Positions 48,651 through 56,159 of a DNA stretch of 57,722 nucleotides are shown here, in pieces. Source of the DNA: DASWNP01 sp036399175 (GTDB lineage Bacteria; Acidobacteriota; Blastocatellia; Pyrinomonadales; Pyrinomonadaceae); NCBI GenBank assembly GCA_036399175.1, contig DASWNP010000039.1, positions 1-57,722 on the forward strand, given 5' to 3'. Made by a program: the position numbers and the translations under genes. Under the pieces are notes generated by a model, which saw nothing but the letters and a program-made list of their open reading frames with translations, was not told the origin of the DNA and did no database searches. Positions within the stretch are counted from its first letter, which is position 1; each line of letters opens with the position of its first letter.

Positions 48651-49379
48651 ATGAAAACGCGAACAGCAGACGACACCGGCCTGAGTGAGCAGAAGGTCGA
48701 TTCGCGTATCAAGTATCCGTGTTACAAATCCTTCGACGAGTTCATCGACGTGGAGAGGTTGAAGTCGCTCGACGGTTATCTGAAGGAGAGAATCCGCGAG
48801 CATATCAGGACAGAGAGAGAGGACTTTTTCCTGAACCTGCACAGGCTCGACGCTTCGACGCCTGAGAAGCCGGGTTCGAGAGAGATTTGGCTGACGAGAA
48901 CGAAGGCTGACGTTCCATACAACTATCTCGATTTGGATAAGCCGGAGCTTTGGCAACTGACGGAAGAGGCGAGCCGATTCTCAAGCCTCCTGGACTTCAT
49001 CCGCACGCTGCCCTTCAAGCAGACGGGGCGCATGCTCGTCATCTACGACGACGCGGCCACCTTAGTCCCCGCTCACAGAGACCACTTGAAGACCGATTTG
49101 TGCCACGAGTTCATCTGGTTTCGCACGAACCTTGAGAAGCCCTTCTACGTGCTCAATCACCGGACGAAGGAGAAGCTCTACGTCGAGAGCTACAGCGCGT
49201 GGTTCGACACCGTCAATCAATTTCACGGCGCGGATGCCAAAGCGGGACTCTCTTTCAGCATCAGGGTGGACGGGCATTTCACGGACGAGTTCAGACAGCA
49301 AATCCCCCTACCCGACTTCAACACGGCCTCCACGCCCGCGCTCTGGGCTTGCCTTTCAAACGGCGAGAGCTTCGGCTGA
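48651..49379 (+). CDS. 2OG-Fe(II) oxygenase-like protein (Asp/Asn hydroxylase type)
   Basis: The 242-residue product starts at 48651 after AAGGGG. The C-terminal half has a possible iron site: PAHRDH (HxD, about 143-148) and later NQFHGADAKAGLSFSIRVDG (about 189-208), with His as the third ligand and Arg for the 2-oxoglutarate carboxylate. This order is that of aspartyl/asparaginyl hydroxylase-like double-stranded beta helices. The substrate is unknown. A JmjC-type oxygenase next to an Asp-rich peptide lies 4 kb further on; a link is only a thought. Confidence 0.6.
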   Translation: MKTRTADDTGLSEQKVDSRIKYPCYKSFDEFIDVERLKSLDGYLKERIREHIRTEREDFFLNLHRLDASTPEKPGSREIWLTRTKADVPYNYLDLDKPELWQLTEEASRFSSLLDFIRTLPFKQTGRMLVIYDDAATLVPAHRDHLKTDLCHEFIWFRTNLEKPFYVLNHRTKEKLYVESYSAWFDTVNQFHGADAKAGLSFSIRVDGHFTDEFRQQIPLPDFNTASTPALWACLSNGESFG

Positions 49380-49453
49380 AGCAGAATGTTCGTTTGAAAC
49401 TCGAAGACTCGGAGTCTTGCGCTCGTTCGCGGTCGGCGGGCGTCTGCGTTTTG

Positions 49454-49891
49454 ATGAGCATGGAAGAATACAAACTTTCAGTCGAAGCCGAGCCCGACCC
49501 GCAGGAGGTTCAGTTCGTCGTCGGTCGTCTCATCTCTTACAACACGTCGAAAGCCGAGCCGGAGAACTACAAGCCTCTGGCCGTCTTTCTGCGCGATGCG
49601 GCGGAGAGCGCCGTCGTCGGCGGGCTCCTCGGCTACACGCATTGGGGCTGGCTCTACCTGAGCCACGTCTGGCTTACGGAGAAGCTGCGCGGCGGGGGCT
49701 ACGGTCGCAGGCTGATAGAGGCCGCCGAGCGCGAGGCCGTCTCAAGAGGATGCCGCCACGCTTACCTTGAAACCCACAGCTTTCAGGCACGCGGTTTCTA
49801 CGAAAAGCTCGGCTACGAAGTGTTCGGCGCGCTCGAAGATTACCCCGCAGGAGAGACCCGGTACTTTCTGCGAAAGCGCAACCTCGCTTGA
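49454..49891 (+). CDS. GNAT-family acetyltransferase
   Basis: The 145-residue product has the GNAT core: GGLLGYTHWGWLYLSHVWL (strand 4), the acetyl-CoA loop RGGGYGRRLIEAAEREA (a Q/RxxGxG/A form) and a C-terminal YLETHSFQARGFYEKLGYEV. It transfers an acetyl group from acetyl-CoA to an unknown amine. Two start codons lie close together (49454, 49460), without a strong ribosome site; the ORF reaches far upstream over the previous gene, which is a shadow. Confidence 0.85.
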   Translation: MSMEEYKLSVEAEPDPQEVQFVVGRLISYNTSKAEPENYKPLAVFLRDAAESAVVGGLLGYTHWGWLYLSHVWLTEKLRGGGYGRRLIEAAEREAVSRGCRHAYLETHSFQARGFYEKLGYEVFGALEDYPAGETRYFLRKRNLA

Positions 49892-49937
49892 ACGAGCGAC
49901 GGCATGGCTTCGACTTTTGAAGAGAAGGAGAGCGAGC

Positions 49938-50417
49938 ATGGCTAAAGAACCGAGGGAGATGTCGGACGAAGAGATGCGAGCGCGCATCGTGCGGCTCGGT
50001 TTCGACGGAGACGAAAGTCGCTACGAGTCGTTTTGCGAGAAGCTGCGCGCGGAGCTGCCGAAGGGAACGGGCGTGGCCTTGCGCGGCAGCGTCATCACGG
50101 CCGAACGCTGGGAAGACGGCGCGCCCTTCGACGCCGACGGTCACGGCACGAGCGATTTGGACGTGACGCTCGTCGGCGGCGACGTGATGAACTACTGGCA
50201 GGAAGACGCCTTCTATATTCCGGTGCTGCACACCAAGCCGCTCGGCGACAAAGACCCCGATATCGCTCCGGGTCTCAATCCGCTGCGAGAGGCGCTTCAA
50301 AAAATCGCGCGCCGTCCCGTCAACATTCAGGCCACGTCCAATCTCATCCTCTACGTGCGCGACGTGCTTCTCGGCCAGCCTTACTTCACCATCATCGAGG
50401 CGAGCGAAGAGGCGTGA
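49938..50417 (+). CDS. Nucleotidyltransferase-fold protein
   Basis: The 159-residue product starts at 49938 with AAGGAG eight bases before. It shows the GS...DLD signature of the minimal nucleotidyltransferase fold: VALRGSVITAERW, then GTSDLDVTLVGG, where the two Asp bind metal. It may add a nucleotide to a small molecule or protein, but substrate and partner are not visible. Its stop overlaps the GTG start of the next gene (GTGA), so both are coupled. Confidence 0.7.
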   Translation: MAKEPREMSDEEMRARIVRLGFDGDESRYESFCEKLRAELPKGTGVALRGSVITAERWEDGAPFDADGHGTSDLDVTLVGGDVMNYWQEDAFYIPVLHTKPLGDKDPDIAPGLNPLREALQKIARRPVNIQATSNLILYVRDVLLGQPYFTIIEASEEA

Positions 50418-51163
50418 CGCTCAAGCTTCTGAGCTACAACATACGCTTCGGAGGGCGCGGTCGAGAGTCGCGTATAGCCGAGGTCATACGCGGAGTCGCG
50501 CCCGACCTCGTCGTCTTTCAGGAGGCGACAGACACGCGCGTCATCGAACGTCTGGCCGAAGAGACGGGACTCAAAATCTGGGCTGCGCGCCGCGCTCACT
50601 CCATCGGTTTCATCAGCCGTCTCGACATCGCCGAGCATCAGTGGCACTACCCGGTCGGCGCGCGACATTCCTTCCTCGAAATTGTCCTCGCCGACGGCGG
50701 CGCGCGCATCTTCGGGCTGCACCTGAGCGCGCGCTTCTCGAAGTGGAGCGAAAGGCGGCGCGGCAGAGAGATTCGCCTGCTGCTCAAGGGCATCGAAGAG
50801 CATCAGCACGGCTTTCACGTCCTGGTCGGAGATTTCAACACGCTCGCGCCGGGCGAATTGCTCGACGTGCGACGCATGCCCGCTTGGATACGCGCGCTCA
50901 TCTGGATTAGCGGGCGCGACATCCAGCGCGAAACCATCAAGCACCTGCTCGATGCACGCTACATAGACGGCTACCGCTCGCTCTACCCCGACGATAAAGG
51001 CTACACCTTCCCGACGTGGGACGCGCACCTGCGCCTCGACTACATCTTCCTGCCCGCCGCCTTCGCCCAGCGACTCAAAAGCTGCCGCGTCATCAAAGAC
51101 CCGCCCGAAGTCGCCTCGGCCTCAGACCACTTCCCGCTTCTCGCTCACCTTGAGATAGGCTGA
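50414..51163 (+). CDS. Endonuclease/exonuclease/phosphatase-family hydrolase
   Basis: The 249-residue product starts at the GTG at 50414, which overlaps the stop of the upstream gene. All EEP blocks are present: LSYNIRFGG (Asn), VVFQEA (metal-binding Glu), HLSAR, LVGDFNT (Asp and Asn), and ASDHFPLLA (Asp-His). The family includes DNases, phosphodiesterases and lipid phosphatases. No signal peptide is seen, so it is probably cytoplasmic. Which substrate it uses is unclear. Confidence 0.88.
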   Translation: MTLKLLSYNIRFGGRGRESRIAEVIRGVAPDLVVFQEATDTRVIERLAEETGLKIWAARRAHSIGFISRLDIAEHQWHYPVGARHSFLEIVLADGGARIFGLHLSARFSKWSERRRGREIRLLLKGIEEHQHGFHVLVGDFNTLAPGELLDVRRMPAWIRALIWISGRDIQRETIKHLLDARYIDGYRSLYPDDKGYTFPTWDAHLRLDYIFLPAAFAQRLKSCRVIKDPPEVASASDHFPLLAHLEIG

Positions 51164-51205
51164 AGCAGAGCGTCGCTCAAACTGAAGACGGCTTGAATTA
51201 AGCGT

Positions 51206-53176
51206 CTACTGTCCGCCGTTTAAAATGTAAGCGAGCAGGCGATTGTCCTTCGAGACGTAGAGCAGGTTTACGGTCTCGTCGCTGATGAAGCGTTCGTCCG
51301 GGTCGCCGAGGCGGACGTATCTCTCGGGCGAGCCCGTGTTGAGATTAACGCCGAGCAGGCCGCGCCCGCCCTCTCGTCCTTTCAGGTTGGTGTAGAAATA
51401 GAGGTACTGGCCGCGCAGGGCGGCGAGGCGTCTTCGTCGCCAGAGGAAACGGGAGAGACGTTCGAGCTGCGAGGCGGGGTCGAGCCGGTCGAGCAGACGC
51501 TCTTCGACTTCGCCGCGCGTCGGGGTCAGATTGGGCAGACGTATGCTCGGAGACTGAGCCGTCCGAGAAATGTTTTGAAGCTGCCGCGCACGCGAGAGCA
51601 GGCCGAAGGATGAGAAGCGCTCGCGCACGTATTCGCGCGAATAATTCTCGGCGAGGCTCGTCAGGTTCGGCAGCGTGGCGCGCGTCGCCAGCCCCGACCA
51701 ACGCAGCGTGCCCGCGGCGCTCGTGAGAAGTTGCGCTCCGCGAAAGACGGTCGTCGCCGCGCCGCCGTAGCGGAAATAGAGCGAGGCGGCGCGGGCGGCC
51801 ACGGCGGCGATGGTGCGCAGCACTCCGCGTCCGGGCGGCTCGTGCCGCTCTCTCCAGACGCTCTGCCCGCTCTCGACATCGAAGGCCGCAACTTCGCTAT
51901 CGCCGCCGACCACCAGTTGCCCGCGCTCGTTTAAGAGCACGAAGGCCGCGCGCTCGACCTTGTGCGACGACTTAAGACGACGCTTGCCGGTCGCCGCGTC
52001 GAGCATGATGAGGTCGTCGCGGTCGGCTAAGACGACGGTCGAAGCATCCGGCAGGACGAGGTTCGTGATGCCTTTGTCAGCGCCCTTGTAGCGCCAGAGA
52101 ATTTTTCCCGTCTCGACCTCGACGGCGCTCACGCCGTAGGGGCCGCGCTCGACGCGCTCGCCGTCCTTCAGTCGCGCGAACTGCCCGCCTGTGCGCACGT
52201 AGAGCACCTGACCCGCGAGCAGCATCTCCGGCGTCAGTCCCAGGTCTTTCGACTCCCAGACCGCTTCGCCGCTCACGCGCGAGACGGCGCGCACGCGCCC
52301 TCTGCCCGAAACGTAGACGTGCCACTCGTCCATCAAAGGGTCGGCTTCGGTCAAAGCCAAGCCCTCTTCGTTGACGCGAAACTTTTCTCTCTCTCTTTCC
52401 TTTCCCGTCTGTCGATTGAGAGACGTGACGCCCTCGTAGAAGAGATAGAGACGATTGTCGAGAAAAGCCGGGGCGCGATAATTGTCGAGCGTGTAGAGCA
52501 CGTCGCCGTCTTCCGCCCAGCGCGCCGGGCTCATCTCAATTTCGCTCTCAAGCTCATACTTCCAAAGCTCACGACCCGCTCCGAGGTCGAACATGTGAAC
52601 GACGGGGCGACGTTTGAAACCCTCGCGCGCACGCCCGCGCGCATCGCGCACGAGGACGACGGCGAGCAGGTTGGCCTGCTGGTCTAAGGCCATCTGCATC
52701 ACCGCGCCGCGCACCCGTTCGCTTCGCCAGAGCGTCTCGCCCGTCAGCACGTCCGCCGCTTCGAGCCGGGATTTGTCGCCGCTCTCAAGGCTCAGAAGCA
52801 GAAGGTCTGTGCCCGGCACGGGCGCAACGTCGGTCTCTTCGAGTCGAAGGTTCTTTCGTCGCCAGAGCACTTCGCCCGATTCGTTGTCGAGGCCGTAAAG
52901 CGACTTCTCCGTCCCGACGACGAGCACGCCCAGCTCCGTCGGCTGGTAGAAGGCGACGCGCTCGTCGAGCTTCGCCGCCCAACGCGTCGAGGCCGCGACT
53001 CTCGTCTCCTGCACGAAGAGACAGAGTGAAAGCACGAAGGCCGCAGAGGCTAATGTGACGAGGGTGCGTCCCAATGCTCGACCGACGGCTAACGTATGAA
53101 TCGTACCGAGCAATCGAGGGCGTTTGAGCCGACAAAAATTCACGTCGCCGGCTGGAGTTCTAAAACGTCTGTTCAT
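51206..53176 (-). CDS. Exported PQQ-type beta-propeller protein
   Basis: The 656-residue product has a signal or anchor helix at about 36-58 and then repeats of the PQQ/BamB type: YGLDNESGEVLWRRKNLRL, ADVLTGETLWRSERV, VSRVSGEAVWESKDL, VEVETGKILWRYKG, LDAATGKRRL and AFDVESGQSVWRE. Each has the Asp/Gly/x/x/xW pattern of a propeller blade. There is no dehydrogenase catalytic signature, so I take it as a binding or scaffold protein in the envelope. The C-terminal 150 residues diverge from the repeat plan. Confidence 0.82.
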   Translation of the reverse strand: MNRRFRTPAGDVNFCRLKRPRLLGTIHTLAVGRALGRTLVTLASAAFVLSLCLFVQETRVAASTRWAAKLDERVAFYQPTELGVLVVGTEKSLYGLDNESGEVLWRRKNLRLEETDVAPVPGTDLLLLSLESGDKSRLEAADVLTGETLWRSERVRGAVMQMALDQQANLLAVVLVRDARGRAREGFKRRPVVHMFDLGAGRELWKYELESEIEMSPARWAEDGDVLYTLDNYRAPAFLDNRLYLFYEGVTSLNRQTGKEREREKFRVNEEGLALTEADPLMDEWHVYVSGRGRVRAVSRVSGEAVWESKDLGLTPEMLLAGQVLYVRTGGQFARLKDGERVERGPYGVSAVEVETGKILWRYKGADKGITNLVLPDASTVVLADRDDLIMLDAATGKRRLKSSHKVERAAFVLLNERGQLVVGGDSEVAAFDVESGQSVWRERHEPPGRGVLRTIAAVAARAASLYFRYGGAATTVFRGAQLLTSAAGTLRWSGLATRATLPNLTSLAENYSREYVRERFSSFGLLSRARQLQNISRTAQSPSIRLPNLTPTRGEVEERLLDRLDPASQLERLSRFLWRRRRLAALRGQYLYFYTNLKGREGGRGLLGVNLNTGSPERYVRLGDPDERFISDETVNLLYVSKDNRLLAYILNGGQ

Positions 53177-53359
53177 AACTCACATCATACCAGCCCGGAG
53201 CGTCGCCGCCCGAGTCGCCAGTCGCATCGAAAACATGCGCTCGCCGGTCTCGCCTCGCTTGCCGCTTGAAGAACGGACGCCCTTCGGCTTGCCGCTTCGC
53301 GCGTCTCGTACTAAGCTTACGTCCACTTCGACATCATTCAACATAGAGGAGGCAAGGGC

Positions 53360-53704
53360 ATGCAGGAAACAAACAATTCTGGGCAGGTGGAGGAGCGGGA
53401 GAATTCTTCTTCGGGTCTGTTTCTCTCGGTCGAGTCAATCGGCGAGCAGGAAGGCTTACGCGCGTCGGCCTCGGATACGACTGATAGCGACACGGACTTG
53501 ACCGATGCGGGCGGCGACGCGGGCGGCGACACCGACGGCTCTGACGCCGACGCCTCCGACGCCGACGGCAGCGATACCGACGGCACGGATGTCGGCGCGG
53601 ACGACGCCGACGACAGCGCCGACGGCCTCGACATCATCGGCGATAACGCCGACGGCTCCGGCTCTACCGACTCCGCCGACGCCGACGGCACTGACGCACG
53701 CTAA
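53360..53704 (+). CDS. Small Asp-rich protein, candidate modified peptide precursor
   Basis: The 114-residue product has a normal N-terminal part (about 40 residues, with GLFLSVESIGEQEGL) and a C-terminal part of about 70 residues made almost only of Asp, Gly, Ala, Ser and Thr, in words such as GSDADASDADGSDTDGTD. AGAGGAGG stands before the ATG. It ends 15 bases before a JmjC-type oxygenase gene. A leader-like start plus a repetitive Asp tail next to a hydroxylase is what one would expect of a ribosomally made, post-translationally modified peptide. A calcium-binding acidic protein is the plain alternative. Confidence 0.7.
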   Translation: MQETNNSGQVEERENSSSGLFLSVESIGEQEGLRASASDTTDSDTDLTDAGGDAGGDTDGSDADASDADGSDTDGTDVGADDADDSADGLDIIGDNADGSGSTDSADADGTDAR

Positions 53705-53719
53705 ACCGAAGATTCGTCG

Positions 53720-54958
53720 ATGGAAGGCATGGTTTGCGATTATCTCGAAAGACTCTTAGAGCCATGCCTCCCGGCGGATTTCCTCGCATCCGTCTGGGCG
53801 AAGAAGCACTTTTACGTGCGCGGCTGGCCGGGCAAGTTTTCGCCGCTTCTGCCCTGGAAACAGCTCAACGAGATTCTGCGCCGTCATCGCCTCGACTTTC
53901 CGCGCCTGCGTCTCATGCGCGACGGCAAGAGCCTCCCGACTTCTTCATATCTACGCTACGCCTCCGGCGGCGGCTCACGCAAAACTCCCGTTCCGCGCCT
54001 TCGCTCAGCCGAGCTTGAACGCCACCTGCGCGAAGGCGCGACGCTCGTACTCGACGCCGTCGATGAGCTTTATCGTCCGCTCGAAGAGTTGGCCGAAGGA
54101 TTGGAGCTAACTTTCCGCGAGCGCGTGCAGATAAATACCTACGCGGGCTGGCGCACCTCTCGCGGCTTCGATTTACATTGGGACGACCACGACGTTTTCA
54201 TCCTACAGGTCGCCGGGCGCAAGCGTTGGAGCGTCTACGGCATGACGAGGCCGCACCCGCTCGTGGGCGACGCTAACGTCAATCCAAAGCCGACCGGCGC
54301 ACCTGTCTGGGAAGAGACGCTCGAAGACGGCGACTTGCTCTACATCCCGCGCGGCCACTGGCACGTCGCCCTTCCGCTCGACGAGCCGACGCTGCATCTC
54401 ACCGTCGGCATACACAACCGCACAGGGCTAGACCTTCTCGGCTGGCTCACGGGGCGTCTGCGCGCAAGCGAAATCTTCCGAAAGGATTTGCCGCGCTTCG
54501 CCGGTGCAACGGAGCGCGCAGCTTACTTGGAAGACCTGCGCGCCGAGCTTCTGAACAACTGGGACGCGTCGCTGCTCGAAGGCTACCTCGGCGAGCTGGA
54601 CGAGTCGGCCGAGCCGCGCCCGCGACCGGGGCTGCCCTACGCGGCGACCGACGCGCTTCTTCCACCTTCGACGAACGCCGTCGTTCGTCTGCTCGCGCCG
54701 CGCCCGCTTGAGCTTCACTTGAACGACGGCGTGATTGAGTTCTCCTGCATGAAGCGAAAGTGGCGCTTCGCACGCGAGGCGGAACTTATCCTGCGTCCGC
54801 TCGCCGAGCGTCGAGCCTCGACGGTCTCCGAGTTGTGCGAAGCGGCGCGGGGTCGGCTCGAAGAAAAACGTGTGCTCGCGTTTCTCCGCGAGCTGGCGGC
54901 ACACGGGCTGGTTGCGGTCGAAGAGAGTCAGGACGAAGAGACGGACGTGCGGCGATGA
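53720..54958 (+). CDS. JmjC/cupin-type 2OG oxygenase (ROXA/YcfD-like)
   Basis: The 412-residue product begins with WAKKHFYVRGWPGKF, then LLPWKQLNEIL, as in the ribosomal oxygenase-like JmjC family. The iron site is visible as FDLHWDDHDVFILQVAGRKR (HxD at about residues 153-155) and GDLLYIPRGHWHVALPLDE (third His). The C-terminal 150 residues form a winged-helix-like region. These enzymes hydroxylate residues in proteins. The neighbour upstream is the Asp-rich small protein, the likely substrate. The start could also be the ATG three codons later; no ribosome site decides. The next gene overlaps by four bases. Confidence 0.82.
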   Translation: MEGMVCDYLERLLEPCLPADFLASVWAKKHFYVRGWPGKFSPLLPWKQLNEILRRHRLDFPRLRLMRDGKSLPTSSYLRYASGGGSRKTPVPRLRSAELERHLREGATLVLDAVDELYRPLEELAEGLELTFRERVQINTYAGWRTSRGFDLHWDDHDVFILQVAGRKRWSVYGMTRPHPLVGDANVNPKPTGAPVWEETLEDGDLLYIPRGHWHVALPLDEPTLHLTVGIHNRTGLDLLGWLTGRLRASEIFRKDLPRFAGATERAAYLEDLRAELLNNWDASLLEGYLGELDESAEPRPRPGLPYAATDALLPPSTNAVVRLLAPRPLELHLNDGVIEFSCMKRKWRFAREAELILRPLAERRASTVSELCEAARGRLEEKRVLAFLRELAAHGLVAVEESQDEETDVRR

Positions 54959-55872
54959 GTCTGCCCTTTTTTTACTGTTCCGAGTTGTCGCGCGGCGTCG
55001 CCGAGAAAGCCTACGGCACGGCTTCGGTCGGCGACTTCTGGATGCTCGTCGAATACCCGATGCCCTGGCGTCCGAGGGCTTTTCAGGAGAGCACGCTTTC
55101 GGCTTCGGTTAAATCGCATCTGAACCGCGTGCTCAAAAGCGTCCCGCGCTCGCGCCTGCTCTTCATCAAGCGCGAGCGCACGCCGCCTGCTCGCCTCACG
55201 TTCTTCCTCGTTCGTTGCCGCGAGAGCGCGCCATACGTCCTGAGCTTCAAGCTGGAAAACTACGCGCAGCTTTTAGATATCGACCTCGCTTCCGTCGCCG
55301 CAGGCCGGGGCGACTCCGGCGGCACGCTCGAAGAGAATCCGCTCTATCTCGTCTGCACGCACGGCAAGCGCGACAAGTGCTGCGCCAAGTTCGGCTACCC
55401 GCTCTACAAATCGCTCAAGGCTGAAAGAGACGGCTCCGTCTGGCAATCCTCTCACGTCGGCGGCGACCGCTTCGCCGCCAATCTCATCTGTTTCCCGCAT
55501 GGCCTCTTCTACGCGCACGTCACGGAAGAAGCCGGACGCCATATCGTCTCCGAATACGAACAGGGACGCATGACGACCGCCGGCTACAGAGGCCGAGCCT
55601 GTTACTCCTACCCCGTACAGGCCGCAGAGTTCTTCGTCCGCACAGAAGCGAAACTGACCGCCATCGAAGAACTACGGCATCTCGACTGCGCACGCGTCGG
55701 AGATAAAAGCTGGCGCGTGAGATTTTCCAGCGCCGCTTCTCAGCGCATCCACGAGGCGCGCGTCACCAGTCGGCTCGCCGAGTTTCAGAACTTCATCACC
55801 TGCCAGTCCTCCGAAGAACAGCGAGTCAACGAGTACGTGCTCGACGATTACCGCGTCACAACCGAGCCTTGA
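54955..55872 (+). CDS. Sucrase/ferredoxin-like (Apd1-type) [2Fe-2S] protein
   Basis: The 305-residue product has the family blocks CTHGKRDKCCAKFGYPLY and SSHVGGDRFAANLICFPHGL. In Apd1-type proteins the [2Fe-2S] cluster is held by Cys and by the two His of HVGGHKF. Here the second His is Asp (HVGGD), so the cluster may be altered or the ligand may come from elsewhere. Its ATG overlaps the stop of the JmjC-type gene (ATGA), and the three genes 53360-55872 look like one unit. It could feed electrons to the oxygenase, which is an inference from context. Confidence 0.82.
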   Translation: MSLPFFYCSELSRGVAEKAYGTASVGDFWMLVEYPMPWRPRAFQESTLSASVKSHLNRVLKSVPRSRLLFIKRERTPPARLTFFLVRCRESAPYVLSFKLENYAQLLDIDLASVAAGRGDSGGTLEENPLYLVCTHGKRDKCCAKFGYPLYKSLKAERDGSVWQSSHVGGDRFAANLICFPHGLFYAHVTEEAGRHIVSEYEQGRMTTAGYRGRACYSYPVQAAEFFVRTEAKLTAIEELRHLDCARVGDKSWRVRFSSAASQRIHEARVTSRLAEFQNFITCQSSEEQRVNEYVLDDYRVTTEP

Positions 55873-55938
55873 GCGAGCGCGAAGCTTTCAGAGCAGCTAA
55901 CAAACCCATTGAGAGATAAGCGACTCAGGAAAGGAATT

Positions 55939-56033
55939 AACAGGGATGGACAGGATACACAGGATGAAAGAACCATGAAATGAGGTCTCTTGAGTTCTTC
56001 TTTTTTATCCTGTCTATCTTGTCCATCCCTGTT
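55939..56033. repeat. Imperfect inverted repeat, MITE/REP-like
   Basis: The 27-base arm at 55939-55965 (AACAGGGATGGACAGGAT and so on) pairs with 56007-56033 with two mismatches and a 41-base centre. The word AACAGGGATGGACAGGAT is part of a short dispersed repeat found in many unrelated bacteria. It lies between the sucrase/ferredoxin-like gene and the trehalose synthase gene, with no ORF. Confidence 0.75.
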
Positions 56034-56159
56034 TGAATTGCTTTTGTCTGGCGCGCTTAATCTGCAAACGCTTCCGCCTCTTGCATTGAGCGCAGGCTTG
56101 CGGCTATCTTGCCGAGAAATCATCTAACTTGCAGAAGAGACGAGGGGACTGGGAGGGGC

